64,000 bases of DNA from Rhodanobacter lindaniclasticus (GTDB lineage Bacteria; Pseudomonadota; Gammaproteobacteria; Xanthomonadales; Rhodanobacteraceae): contig NZ_MWIO01000002.1 in NCBI RefSeq assembly GCF_004799035.1, forward strand, positions 1 to 64,000, read 5' to 3'. Positions 44,956-54,335 of this stretch are shown here, one piece after another. Position 1 is the first letter of the stretch, and the number at the start of each line of letters is the position of its first letter. The notes under the pieces are model-generated. The model saw only the letters and a program-made list of their open reading frames with translations, was not told the DNA's origin and searched no databases. Position numbers and translations under genes: made by a program.

Positions 44956-44971
44956 TGGCACACGACTTGCT
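44956..44971 (+). promoter_or_regulatory. Sigma-54 promoter of glnA
   Basis: TGGCAC, ACGAC, TTGCT is an exact match to the sigma-54 consensus. Predicted start near 44982, 24 bases before the glnA ATG, so a short leader. With the enhancer sites at -90 to -116 it makes a textbook NtrC-controlled promoter. Confidence 0.85.
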
Positions 44972-45005
44972 CAACCCGTTCATCCATCCCCATCGAGGCT
45001 GCTCC

Positions 45006-46415
45006 ATGACCGCCCAGAAAGTGCTCGACCTGATCCAGGAACACGAGGTCGAATTCGTCGACCTGCGTTTCGCCGACATGCTCGGCGTGCACCACCACGT
45101 CACCTTCCCGGCGCACGCGATCGACGAGTCGACGTTCGAGGACGGCAAGATGTTCGACGGCTCCTCGATCACCGGCTGGAAGGGCATCAACGAGTCGGAC
45201 ATGATCCTGCTGCCCGACCCGGACACCGCCCACCTCGACCCGTTCAGCGCGCACGTGCAGCTGATCCTGCACTGCGACGTGCTGGAGCCGTCGACCATGC
45301 AGGCCTACGGCCGCGACCCGCGCTCGATCGCCAAGCGCGGCGAGGCGTACCTCAAATCCACCGGCATCGCCGACACCGCGTTCTTCGGCCCGGAGCCGGA
45401 GTTCTTCATCTTCGACTCGGTGCGCTGGCAGAACGACCCGGGCCGCGTGTTCTACGAAATCGGTTCGGAGGAAGCGGCGTGGTCGTCGCGTTACAAGTAC
45501 GACGGCGAGAACCACGGCCACCGCCCGGGCGTGAAGGGCGGCTATTTCCCGGTCAGTCCGGTCGACTCGCTCGGCGACCTGCGCGCGGACATGTGCAAGG
45601 TGCTGGAGTCGCTGGGCCAGAAGGTCGAGGTGCACCACCACGAGGTGGCCAACGCCGGCCAGTGCGAGATCGGCGTGAAGTTCAACACGCTGGTGAAGAA
45701 GGCCGACGAGCTGCTGACGATGAAGTACGTCATCAAGAACGTGGCGCACCAGAACGGCAAGACCGTCACCTTCATGCCCAAGCCGCTGGTCGGCGACAAT
45801 GGCAGCGGCATGCACGTGCACCAGTCGCTGGCCAAGAACGGCGAGAACCTGTTCGCCGGCGACCTCTACGGCGGCCTGAGCCAGACCGCGCTGTGGTACA
45901 TCGGCGGCATCTTCAAGCACGCCCGCGCGATCAACGCGTTCGCCAACTCCACCACCAACAGCTACAAGCGCCTGGTGCCGGGCTTCGAGGCGCCGGTGAT
46001 GCTGGCCTACTCGGCGCGCAACCGCTCGGCGAGCTGCCGCATCCCGTACGTGGCCAGCCCGAAGGGCCGCCGCATCGAGGTGCGCTTCCCCGACCCGATG
46101 AACTCCGGCTACCTGGTGTTCACCGCGCTGATGATGGCCGGCCTGGACGGCATCCTGAACAAGATCGACCCGGGCGCGCCGGCCGACAAGGACCTGTACG
46201 ACCTGCCGCCGGAAGAGGAGAAGAACATCCCGCAGGTGTGCTCCAGCCTCGACGCCGCGCTGGAAGCGCTGGACAAGGACCGCGAGTTCCTGAAAGCCGG
46301 CGGCGTGTTCACCGACGACTTCATCGATGCCTACATCGAGGTGAAGATGAAGGAAGTGACCAAGTACCGCGCCAGCACGCACCCGCTGGAATTCCAGATG
46401 TACTACTCGCTCTGA
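45006..46415 (+). CDS. glnA: Glutamine synthetase type I
   Basis: 469 residues, the normal length for class I beta GS. '[19 protein letters not shown]' is the N-terminal beta-grasp motif, '[17 protein letters not shown]' the ATP/metal loop, '[12 protein letters not shown]' the substrate loop. '[13 protein letters not shown]' holds the adenylylated tyrosine (Tyr397 equivalent) used by GlnE. Assimilates ammonium to glutamine and ends in a strong terminator hairpin. Start at ATG 45006; the frame open upstream is promoter DNA. Confidence 0.98.
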   Translation: MTAQKVLDLIQEHEVEFVDLRFADMLGVHHHVTFPAHAIDESTFEDGKMFDGSSITGWKGINESDMILLPDPDTAHLDPFSAHVQLILHCDVLEPSTMQAYGRDPRSIAKRGEAYLKSTGIADTAFFGPEPEFFIFDSVRWQNDPGRVFYEIGSEEAAWSSRYKYDGENHGHRPGVKGGYFPVSPVDSLGDLRADMCKVLESLGQKVEVHHHEVANAGQCEIGVKFNTLVKKADELLTMKYVIKNVAHQNGKTVTFMPKPLVGDNGSGMHVHQSLAKNGENLFAGDLYGGLSQTALWYIGGIFKHARAINAFANSTTNSYKRLVPGFEAPVMLAYSARNRSASCRIPYVASPKGRRIEVRFPDPMNSGYLVFTALMMAGLDGILNKIDPGAPADKDLYDLPPEEEKNIPQVCSSLDAALEALDKDREFLKAGGVFTDDFIDAYIEVKMKEVTKYRASTHPLEFQMYYSL

Positions 46416-46439
46416 GCGAGGCGGCCAGGCGGTGAAAGC

Positions 46440-46461
46440 AACGGGCGCCGCGGCGCCCGTT
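46440..46461. terminator. Bidirectional terminator of glnA
   Basis: AACGGGCGCC, two bases, GGCGCCCGTT is a perfect 10-base stem placed between the convergent glnA and FMN reductase genes. No long U run follows on either side, so efficiency is uncertain. Confidence 0.65.
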
Positions 46462-46473
46462 GTCGTGTCGGCG

Positions 46474-47046
46474 TCAGTTTGCGCGCGGATGCACGGTCAA
46501 CACGCGCTCGATGTGCAGGTGCAGTTCCTTCATGTAGTTGCCCAGGAACTCGGCGGTGGATTCGTTGGTGACCGTGCCATCCTCGGCGATCAATCCCGGC
46601 TTGAACTGGATATAAGCCTCCAGCGTGTTCATCAGCGGCGAGTTGCAGAAGCACAGCATGCCGCGCAACTGCGCCTGCACCACGGCGGTGCCGATCGCGC
46701 CGGGCGAGGTGCCGATGATGCCCGACGGCTTGCGCGCGAAGGAGTTCTTGCCCCACGGCCGACTGGCCCAGTCGATCGCGTTCTTCAGCGCGCCGGGGAT
46801 CGAGCGGTTGTACTCCGGAGTGACGAACAGCACTCCGTCGACCCCGGCGATCGCCTGCTTGAACGCGCGTGCCACCGCCGGGTAGTCGGCGTCGTAGTCG
46901 TAGCTGTACAGCGGCAAATCCTTGATCGGGATCTCCACCAGTTCCAGTTGCGGCGGCGCCAGCCTGGCCAGCGCATGGGCCAGCTGGCGGTTGATCGAGC
47001 CCTTGGCGAGGCTGCCGACGATGTAGCCGACGTTGAACGTGGTCAT
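46474..47046 (-). CDS. NADPH-dependent FMN reductase (chromate reductase type)
   Basis: 190 residues with the flavodoxin-like FMN site 'GSLAKGSINRQLAHAL', 'PLYSYDYDADYP' and 'LFVTPEYNRSIPGALKNAID'. Reduces FMN, quinones or chromate with NAD(P)H in the cytoplasm; related proteins protect against quinone stress. Upstream on the same strand lies an NAD(P)H-binding protein (79-base gap), a probable operon partner. Confidence 0.92.
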   Translation of the reverse strand: MTTFNVGYIVGSLAKGSINRQLAHALARLAPPQLELVEIPIKDLPLYSYDYDADYPAVARAFKQAIAGVDGVLFVTPEYNRSIPGALKNAIDWASRPWGKNSFARKPSGIIGTSPGAIGTAVVQAQLRGMLCFCNSPLMNTLEAYIQFKPGLIAEDGTVTNESTAEFLGNYMKELHLHIERVLTVHPRAN

Positions 47047-47125
47047 GTGAATTTCCTCGAAGGTGAGGTGGCGTGGTGGCCGCAGGAACCGCCGCGGCGG
47101 TAGTGGCTCGGGCAACGGGCGCCGC

Positions 47126-47737
47126 TCAGTAACCCACCGTGAAGCGTTGCCGCGAATGCTTCGGCGCTTCCAGTTCGTCGACGAAGGCGATCGCGTAGTC
47201 CTCCATCGAAATCCGGCTCTTGCCGTTCGCATCGACGAGCAACTGGTCGGTGCCGAGGCGGAAGGTGCCGGTGCGCTCGCCTGGTTCGAACTCGGCGGGC
47301 GGCGACAGGAAGGTCCAGTCCAGCTCGCGCTCGCCGCGCAGGAGGTCGAGGAAGCGGCGGCCGCCCTCGGCTTCGGGTCGATACGCCGCGGGAAAGCCCG
47401 GTGCGTCGAGTAGGATCCGGCCCGGCGCCACTTCCAGCGTGGCGGCGCCACCGACCACCAGCAGCCGCCTGACCCCGGCCTGTTTCACCGCGGCGATCAG
47501 CGCGGCGGCGTCGGTGCTGGCGAACTTCAGCGCGCTGAGCACCGCGTCGTGGCCGGTCAGCAGCGGAGCCAGTTGCGCAGGCCGGTCGGCGTCGGCGTTC
47601 TTCAGCACCAGGCCCGGCTGGCCGGCCAGCTTGCCGGTGTCGCGGGCGATGCCGGTGACGTGGTGGCCACGCCGCCGCAGTTCGGCCAGCAGGCGGGAGC
47701 CGACGCGGCCGGTGACGCCGATCAAGGCGATCTTCAT
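47126..47737 (-). CDS. NAD(P)H-binding atypical SDR (YwnB-like)
   Basis: 203 residues. The N-terminal 'IALIGVTGRVGSRLLAELRR' is the GxxGxxG Rossmann motif, 'DAVLSALKF' and 'VRRLLVVGGAATLEV' follow as in NmrA/YwnB-like atypical SDRs, and 'LDWTFLSPPAEFEPGERTG' is characteristic. No YxxxK dyad, so it may be a redox sensor or an epimerase-type enzyme. Probably co-transcribed with the FMN reductase. Confidence 0.9.
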   Translation of the reverse strand: MKIALIGVTGRVGSRLLAELRRRGHHVTGIARDTGKLAGQPGLVLKNADADRPAQLAPLLTGHDAVLSALKFASTDAAALIAAVKQAGVRRLLVVGGAATLEVAPGRILLDAPGFPAAYRPEAEGGRRFLDLLRGERELDWTFLSPPAEFEPGERTGTFRLGTDQLLVDANGKSRISMEDYAIAFVDELEAPKHSRQRFTVGY

Positions 47738-47858
47738 GGTTGTCTTCCTGCGCCGCATCGCGCGGGCTGCCGATGGTGCCGCGTCGACGATCACGCCAGA
47801 CTAACGCCGCAAATGTAAGCAATGCGTGGATACCAATCGTCACGGCGGGAGTACCCCG

Positions 47859-48653
47859 ATGCCTGAGCGAAACACCTCGACGCGCATGCCGACGATCTTC
47901 TTCGGCCATGGCAATCCGATGAATGCTCTGCAGGACAACGACTGGAGTCGCGGCTGGGCCGCGATCGGCCAGCGCCTGCCGCGCCCGCGCGCAGTGCTGG
48001 CGGTGTCGGCGCACTGGTACCTGCCAACCACGGCGGTCACCGCGATGGCGAAGCCGCGCACGATCCACGACTTCGGCGGCTTTCCCCGCGAACTGTTCGA
48101 GGTGCAGTACCCGGCCCCGGGCGATCCCGACCTGGTCCGCCGCGTGCGCGACCTGCTGCAGCCGCTGGACGTGGGCGAGGACCGTTCGTGGGGGCTGGAC
48201 CACGGCACCTGGTCGGTGCTGCGCCATGTCTATCCCGAGGCCGACGTGCCGGTGGTGCAGTTGTCCATAGACGAGTCGCAGCCGCCGGGGTTCCACCATG
48301 GCCTGGGCCGGCTGCTGCGGCCGTTGCGCGACGAGGGCGTGCTGCTGCTCGGCAGCGGCGACGTGGTGCACAACCTGCACGCCTACGCCTGGGGCCGGCA
48401 TCCGGCCGAACCGTTCGACTGGGCGCTGCGCTTCGAGGCGAAGGCGCGCGAGCTGATGCTGCGCGGCGATCACCAGGCGCTGGTGGATTACGAGGCGCTG
48501 GGCCGCGACGCGGAACTGTCGATCCCCACGCCCGACCACTACCTCCCGCTGCTGTACGTGCTCGGCGCCAGCGACGAAAGCGATGCGGTGACGTTCCCGG
48601 TCGAAGGCATGGACGGCGGCTCGATCTCGATGCTGAGCGTGCAGTTCGGCTGA
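47859..48653 (+). CDS. DODA-type extradiol dioxygenase (YgiD family)
   Basis: 264 residues, LigB-like fold. Metal ligands lie in 'FFGHGNPMNAL', 'AVSAHWYLP' and 'GSGDVVHNLHAY'; 'SWGLDHGTWSVLRHVYPEAD' is the family active-site loop. E. coli YgiD cleaves L-DOPA at the 4,5 bond. A zinc or iron enzyme acting on catechols; natural substrate here unknown. ATG 47859 was preferred over GTG 47826 because of the GGGAG site. Confidence 0.92.
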   Translation: MPERNTSTRMPTIFFGHGNPMNALQDNDWSRGWAAIGQRLPRPRAVLAVSAHWYLPTTAVTAMAKPRTIHDFGGFPRELFEVQYPAPGDPDLVRRVRDLLQPLDVGEDRSWGLDHGTWSVLRHVYPEADVPVVQLSIDESQPPGFHHGLGRLLRPLRDEGVLLLGSGDVVHNLHAYAWGRHPAEPFDWALRFEAKARELMLRGDHQALVDYEALGRDAELSIPTPDHYLPLLYVLGASDESDAVTFPVEGMDGGSISMLSVQFG

Positions 48654-48703
48654 GCAGGGGTCGCTTTCGGTGGCCTGTCCGTGCGCAGCGAGACGCGACG
48701 CCC

Positions 48704-50176
48704 TCACTGCCTCGAGAGCTTCCCCTTCGGCACGGTCAGCACGATGGAAATGATCGCTGCCACCACCACCAGGAGATTCACGCCGAGCGCGAACCACGCT
48801 GCTTCGCGCACGGCAAGATTGTCCTGTCGCCCGAGAAAGGTGATGACGCCTTCGATCCAGCCTGGCGCTGCGCCAGCGGCACTCAGCGTCGTGAAGACCG
48901 CCGCCGAGACCGCCACGCCAAAGGAGGCGCCAAGCGACGAGGCCATCTTGTAGATGCCCGCGCCGGAGCCGGTCTGGTCGGCAGGCAGGCTGGCAAGCGC
49001 GGCATCCGTCGAGGGCGTGGCGTAGAAGGCGAGCCCGAGGCCGAACAAGGTGTACGCCACGACGGCGAGGATCTCGTAGGTGCCGAGCATGACCTGGGTC
49101 TGCATCAACAGCAGGATCGACATGCCAACGATCAGCGAGCCCCAGATCATCGGCTTGCGCGGCCCGAAATGCTGCAACAGCTTCTCGCCGACCCGGATGA
49201 AAACGACGATGGAGATGGCGTATCCCAGCGTCAGCATGCCGGCCTGTTGTGCGGTCATGTTTCCGCCACGTTGCACCAGCGTCATCGACACGATGAGGAT
49301 GCCGGCGACTCCGTTCAGCAGCAGGTTGGAGAGCGTGGCTCCGGTGTAGACCATGTTCCCGAAAAGCTTGAAGTCGACAAAGGCATCGGGGTTGCCCGAT
49401 TCCGCACGCAGGAACACCACCCCGAAAACGACGGTGATCGCCAAGAGACCCAGCGTGGCGGGACTGCTCCAGCCAAAGGTCGAGCCCTGCGTCGCGAGGA
49501 CCTGAAGCGCCACCATCGCGACCATGAAGGTCAGGATGCCTTTGGTGTCGAAGTGGTAGTGGCCCTTGCCCCTGGCTCGGCTCTCCGGGGTGCCCCGCAC
49601 CATCAGCATCCCGATCAGTGACAAGCCCGCGGACCCGAAGAATATCCAGCGCCAGCCCACGTTCTGCGCCATCAGTCCACCGAACAGCGCCGCGAAACCC
49701 GACCCGCCCCATGAGCCGATGGACCACAGGCTGATCGCGCGCTGGCGTCCGGCGCCATCCCAATAGGCGGTCACCAGCGCCAGGCTCGCCGGCATGATGA
49801 AGGCTCCCGACAAGCCCTGGCAGATGCGTCCCGGCATCAGGAACGTCGACGCCAGCGCACCTGTCGGCGCCAGGCCGACCAGCAGCGAGCCTGCGATATT
49901 CAGGGCGAAGCCCCACTGCACGACCTTCACCCGGCCCACGCGATCGGCGAGGCCACCGATGACGACGATGAAAATGCCCGAGAACAGTGCCGTGATCGAT
50001 ATGGCAATGTTCATCACGCTGGTTTCGATCTTCAGATCCGACGCCATGGTCGGCCCGATGTTCAGCGTCGTCTGGGCGAACAGCCAGAACGCGAGCACGC
50101 CGAGAATGATTCCGTAGAGGAGCCGATCCGTTCCCCGGTAACCGGCCGCCGTTTGTGTCTCGAGCGTCATGGTCAT
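48704..50176 (-). CDS. MFS transporter (DHA2, 14-TM type)
   Basis: 490 residues with about 14 membrane helices: 'LLYGIILGVLAFWLFAQTTL' first, the loop 'GGLADRVGRVKVVQWGFALN' (motif A), 'LMPGRICQGLSGAFIMPASL' and 'LWSIGSWGGSGFAALFGG'. Members export antiseptics and drugs (SmvA/EmrB-like). Codon choice is less G/C-extreme than in the neighbours, which hints at lateral acquisition. The frame opens 37 bases past the amidohydrolase stop, so the two may share a transcript. Start ATG 50176 or 50170. Confidence 0.88.
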   Translation of the reverse strand: MTMTLETQTAAGYRGTDRLLYGIILGVLAFWLFAQTTLNIGPTMASDLKIETSVMNIAISITALFSGIFIVVIGGLADRVGRVKVVQWGFALNIAGSLLVGLAPTGALASTFLMPGRICQGLSGAFIMPASLALVTAYWDGAGRQRAISLWSIGSWGGSGFAALFGGLMAQNVGWRWIFFGSAGLSLIGMLMVRGTPESRARGKGHYHFDTKGILTFMVAMVALQVLATQGSTFGWSSPATLGLLAITVVFGVVFLRAESGNPDAFVDFKLFGNMVYTGATLSNLLLNGVAGILIVSMTLVQRGGNMTAQQAGMLTLGYAISIVVFIRVGEKLLQHFGPRKPMIWGSLIVGMSILLLMQTQVMLGTYEILAVVAYTLFGLGLAFYATPSTDAALASLPADQTGSGAGIYKMASSLGASFGVAVSAAVFTTLSAAGAAPGWIEGVITFLGRQDNLAVREAAWFALGVNLLVVVAAIISIVLTVPKGKLSRQ

Positions 50177-50213
50177 GTCCCGCAAGGCTGCGTGGCTTCA
50201 TCCACCCACGACG

Positions 50214-51485
50214 TCAGCTGGCACGCAGCCACGCCCGCGCGGCCACCATCAGCGTCTCCACGCCGGTTTCCAGGGTCGGGTGCAGCACCGGCAGGAAGCG
50301 CGGGTTGTGGTTGGTCGGGATCTCGTTGAGCCGGTTTTCGGCCTTGGCTTTCGCGTAGGTGTCCGGGTCGGTGCCGCCGACGAACCAGAACACCGAGGGC
50401 ACGCCCCACTCGGCGCCGAACGAGCCGAAGTCCTCGCTGGCCGAGGTCGGCCCGGTCTGCCGGATGCGCTCGGCCGGAAAGTGCTGGCGGAAGGCCTCGA
50501 CCACCCGGGTGGTTGCCGCCTCGTCGTTGGTGACCAGCGAGTAGTTGTCCAGCGGCGTGATCTCCGGTGGCTTCGGCGCACCCGAGGCCGCCGCCTCGGC
50601 GTTGACGATGCGGGTGATCGCGGCGAGCACGCGCGCACGCACGCCTTCGTCGAAGGTGCGCACGTTGAGCTTGATCACCGCCTCGTCGGGGATCACGTTT
50701 TCCTTGGTACCGGCCTGCAGCGAGCCGATCGTGAGCACCGCCGCCTCGGTGGGCGCCAGCTCGCGCGCGACGATGGTCTGCAGCCGCAGCACCGTCGCGG
50801 CGGCCATCACCACCGGGTCGATGCTGGCCTGCGGCATCGAGCCGTGCGCGCCGCGCCCGAACAGGCGGATCTGCAGGCTGTCGGCCGCCGAGGTGATCAC
50901 GCCCTTGCGCCCGCCGATGGCACCGGCTGGGCCGACCATCACGTGCTGGCCGAGCACCACGTCGGGTTTGGGGAAACGCTGGAACAGGCCGTCGTCGATC
51001 ATCGCCTGCGCGCCTTGGGCCGTTTCCTCCGCCGGCTGGAACACCGTCATCAGCGTGCCCTTCCAGCTGTCGCGGTTCTGCGCCATCAAGGTGGCGGCAC
51101 CGACCAGCCAGGTGACGTGCATGTCGTGGCCGCAGGCGTGCATCACCGGCACGGTGTTGCCCTCGTGGTCTACCGCGGTGAGCTTGCTCGCATAAGCCAC
51201 GCCGGTGGCTTCCGCGACGGGGAGCGCGTCCATGTCGGCGCGCAGCATCACGGTGGGGCCGTCGCCGTTGCGCAGCAGGCCGACGACGCCGGTCTTGCCC
51301 ACGCCGGTGGTCACTTCGTAGCCCGCCGCGCGCAGGTGTTCGGCGGCCAGGCCGGCGGTGCGGGTTTCCTGCATGGAGAGTTCCGGGTGCGCGTGGATGT
51401 CGGTGTACAGCGCTTCGAGTGACGGCAGCAGTTCCTGCAGGCCGTGGGGCAACGCACCGGAGCTTGGCGTCGAGTGATCGGTCAT
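50214..51485 (-). CDS. M20 family amidohydrolase
   Basis: 423 residues. The metal sites 'HACGHDMHVTWL' (His-x-x-Gly-His-x-x-His), 'QPAEETAQGAQAM' (Glu-Glu) and 'GTDPDTYA' fit the IAA-Leu/AbgB/hippurate hydrolase group with a dimerisation domain in the middle ('GRGAHGSMPQASIDPVVMAA'). Cleaves N-acyl amino acids or similar amides in the cytoplasm. Located between the MFS gene and ntrB; a link to nitrogen recycling is inferred only from position. Confidence 0.92.
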   Translation of the reverse strand: MTDHSTPSSGALPHGLQELLPSLEALYTDIHAHPELSMQETRTAGLAAEHLRAAGYEVTTGVGKTGVVGLLRNGDGPTVMLRADMDALPVAEATGVAYASKLTAVDHEGNTVPVMHACGHDMHVTWLVGAATLMAQNRDSWKGTLMTVFQPAEETAQGAQAMIDDGLFQRFPKPDVVLGQHVMVGPAGAIGGRKGVITSAADSLQIRLFGRGAHGSMPQASIDPVVMAAATVLRLQTIVARELAPTEAAVLTIGSLQAGTKENVIPDEAVIKLNVRTFDEGVRARVLAAITRIVNAEAAASGAPKPPEITPLDNYSLVTNDEAATTRVVEAFRQHFPAERIRQTGPTSASEDFGSFGAEWGVPSVFWFVGGTDPDTYAKAKAENRLNEIPTNHNPRFLPVLHPTLETGVETLMVAARAWLRAS

Positions 51486-51623
51486 GGTCGTGGTGATCCC
51501 TGTGTCGAATGATGCAGGCGCATAGGTCGGTGCGGGTCGCGGGAGGCGGCGTCCGCGCCGCCCATGATGTGCCCGCCGACTGTTCCGAATCGGTGAAAAG
51601 GTGCAGCGGGCCGTTGCCGGCAT

Positions 51624-51659
51624 TTGCACCAAATGCAGACATTGCCCATGATGGTGCAA
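51624..51659 (+). promoter_or_regulatory. NtrC-like inverted half sites at the ntrB start
   Basis: TTGCACCA (51624-51631) and TGGTGCAA (51652-51659) form a perfect 8-base inverted repeat with a 20-base spacer, ending on the ATG of ntrB. The same half sites occur upstream of glnA. No sigma-54 promoter was seen here, so autoregulatory repression by NtrC is the likely use. Confidence 0.5.
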
Positions 51660-52661
51660 TGAGCGATCCGGCGTGGCAGGCATGGGCACAGCAGCTGGCG
51701 ACCGGCATCGTGCTGGTCGACGCCCGGCTGCGTCTGCGCTGGCTCAATCCGGCATTGGTGGAAGAGCTGGAACTGGGCGTGCGCCACCCGCTGGGGCAGC
51801 CGCTGACCTTGCTGTTTGCCGACGGCGACGAGGCTGCGGCGCGGGCGGCGCGGGTACTGGCCGCGCAGCGGCCGGCGCAGTGGCGGGCGGTGTCGCTGGC
51901 CGCGGCGAGCGGCCGCGAGATCCGCGCGGACATCGCGCTGCAGCCGTTCGACGGCGGCCTGTTGCTGGAGGTGCACGTGCTGGCCGAGCCGCTGGCGGCC
52001 AGCTCGCCGCTGTCGGCCACCCTGCGCGGTTTCGCGCACGAGGTGAAGAACCCGCTGGCCGGCCTGCGCGGCGCCGCGCAACTGCTGCAGCGACGGGTCG
52101 ACAACGACGACCTGCAGGCGCTGGCCGGCATGATCATCGACGAAGCCGACCGGCTCGGCGCGCTGGCCAACCGCCTGCTGCACCACGACGGCGCCGCGCG
52201 ACTCGGTCCGGTCAACATCCATCAATTGCTGGAGCGCCTCGCCGACCTGTTGCAGGCCGAATCCGCGCCGCCGCAATGGCGCCACGACTACGACCCCAGC
52301 GTGCCGGACCTGCGCGGCGATGCCGACCGCCTGCACCAGCTGCTGCTCAACCTGGCGCGCAACGCGCTGGAAGCCGGCGCGCGCACGCTCACCCTGCGCA
52401 CCCGCGTCGAGCACGGCGTGCGTCTGGGCGAGCGGATGTTGCGCACGGCGCTGCGGCTGGAGCTGATCGACGACGGCGCCGGCATTCCGGCCGGCCTGCG
52501 CGACAGCTTGTTCGAACCGCTGGTCTCCGGTCGCGCCGACGGCACCGGCCTGGGCCTGGCGCTGTCGCGCGAAATCGCCCGCGAACACGGCGGCGAACTG
52601 CGCGGCGCCAGCCGCCCCGGCGAAACCGTGTTCACCCTGTACCTGCCGCTCGAGCGCATGC

Positions 52662-52672
<11 letters not shown>
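51659..52672 (+). CDS. ntrB: Nitrogen regulation sensor kinase NtrB
   Basis: 337 residues. PAS-like sensor (1-115), then 'GFAHEVKNPLAGLRGAAQLL' with phospho-His127, and the ATPase motifs 'LLNLARNALEAGA' (N box), 'LIDDGAGIPAGL', 'GTGLGLALSREIAREHGG'. Phosphorylates NtrC when nitrogen is scarce, under control of P-II. ATG 51659 lies within an NtrC-like repeat. The last 11 bases overlap ntrC. Confidence 0.95.
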
Positions 52673-54044
<1,372 letters not shown>

Positions 54045-54100
54045 GTTGGCCGAGAGCCGGCGGGTGCCGCCCTGCGCGCGGAGCGCTCCCGCAACCCCCA

Positions 54101-54144
54101 ACGTTCACCCTGAGCGTAGCCGCGCAGCGGCGAAGTCGAAGGGC
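54101..54144. repeat. Dispersed repeat of the ACGTTCACCCTGAGC kind
   Basis: ACGTTCACCCTGAGCGTAGC, followed by an imperfect complementary GCGGCGAAGTCGAAGGGCG. This is a widespread intergenic palindrome type in proteobacteria. It sits between ntrC and the GH94 gene, a 287-base gap that otherwise holds two GTAG-headed palindromes and nothing I recognise as a gene. Confidence 0.55.
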
Positions 54145-54258
54145 GGGTCAGCGCGTGGCTTCGACTTCCTCGCTCCCCAGAACCGCGATCATCCTTGGTC
54201 GCTCCCCGCGTGCGTGCCGGCGGCGTTACGCTCAGCCCGAACGGCTTCGGGGAGCGGC

Positions 54259-54335
54259 GTAGGGCGGGCACCGCCCGCCGTGATCGCTTGCCCCGAATCC
54301 CGCACAGAAGGCATCGCCCGCAGGCAGGCTCCTAG
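54259..54335. repeat. GTAG palindromes at the GH94 gene end
   Basis: GTAGGGCGGGCACCGCCCGC plus C (54259-54279), same family as at 14691, and a REP unit GCATCGCCCGCAGGCAGGCT plus CCTAG (54311-54335). The second overlaps the stop codon of the GH94 gene (54332-54334). Confidence 0.75.
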
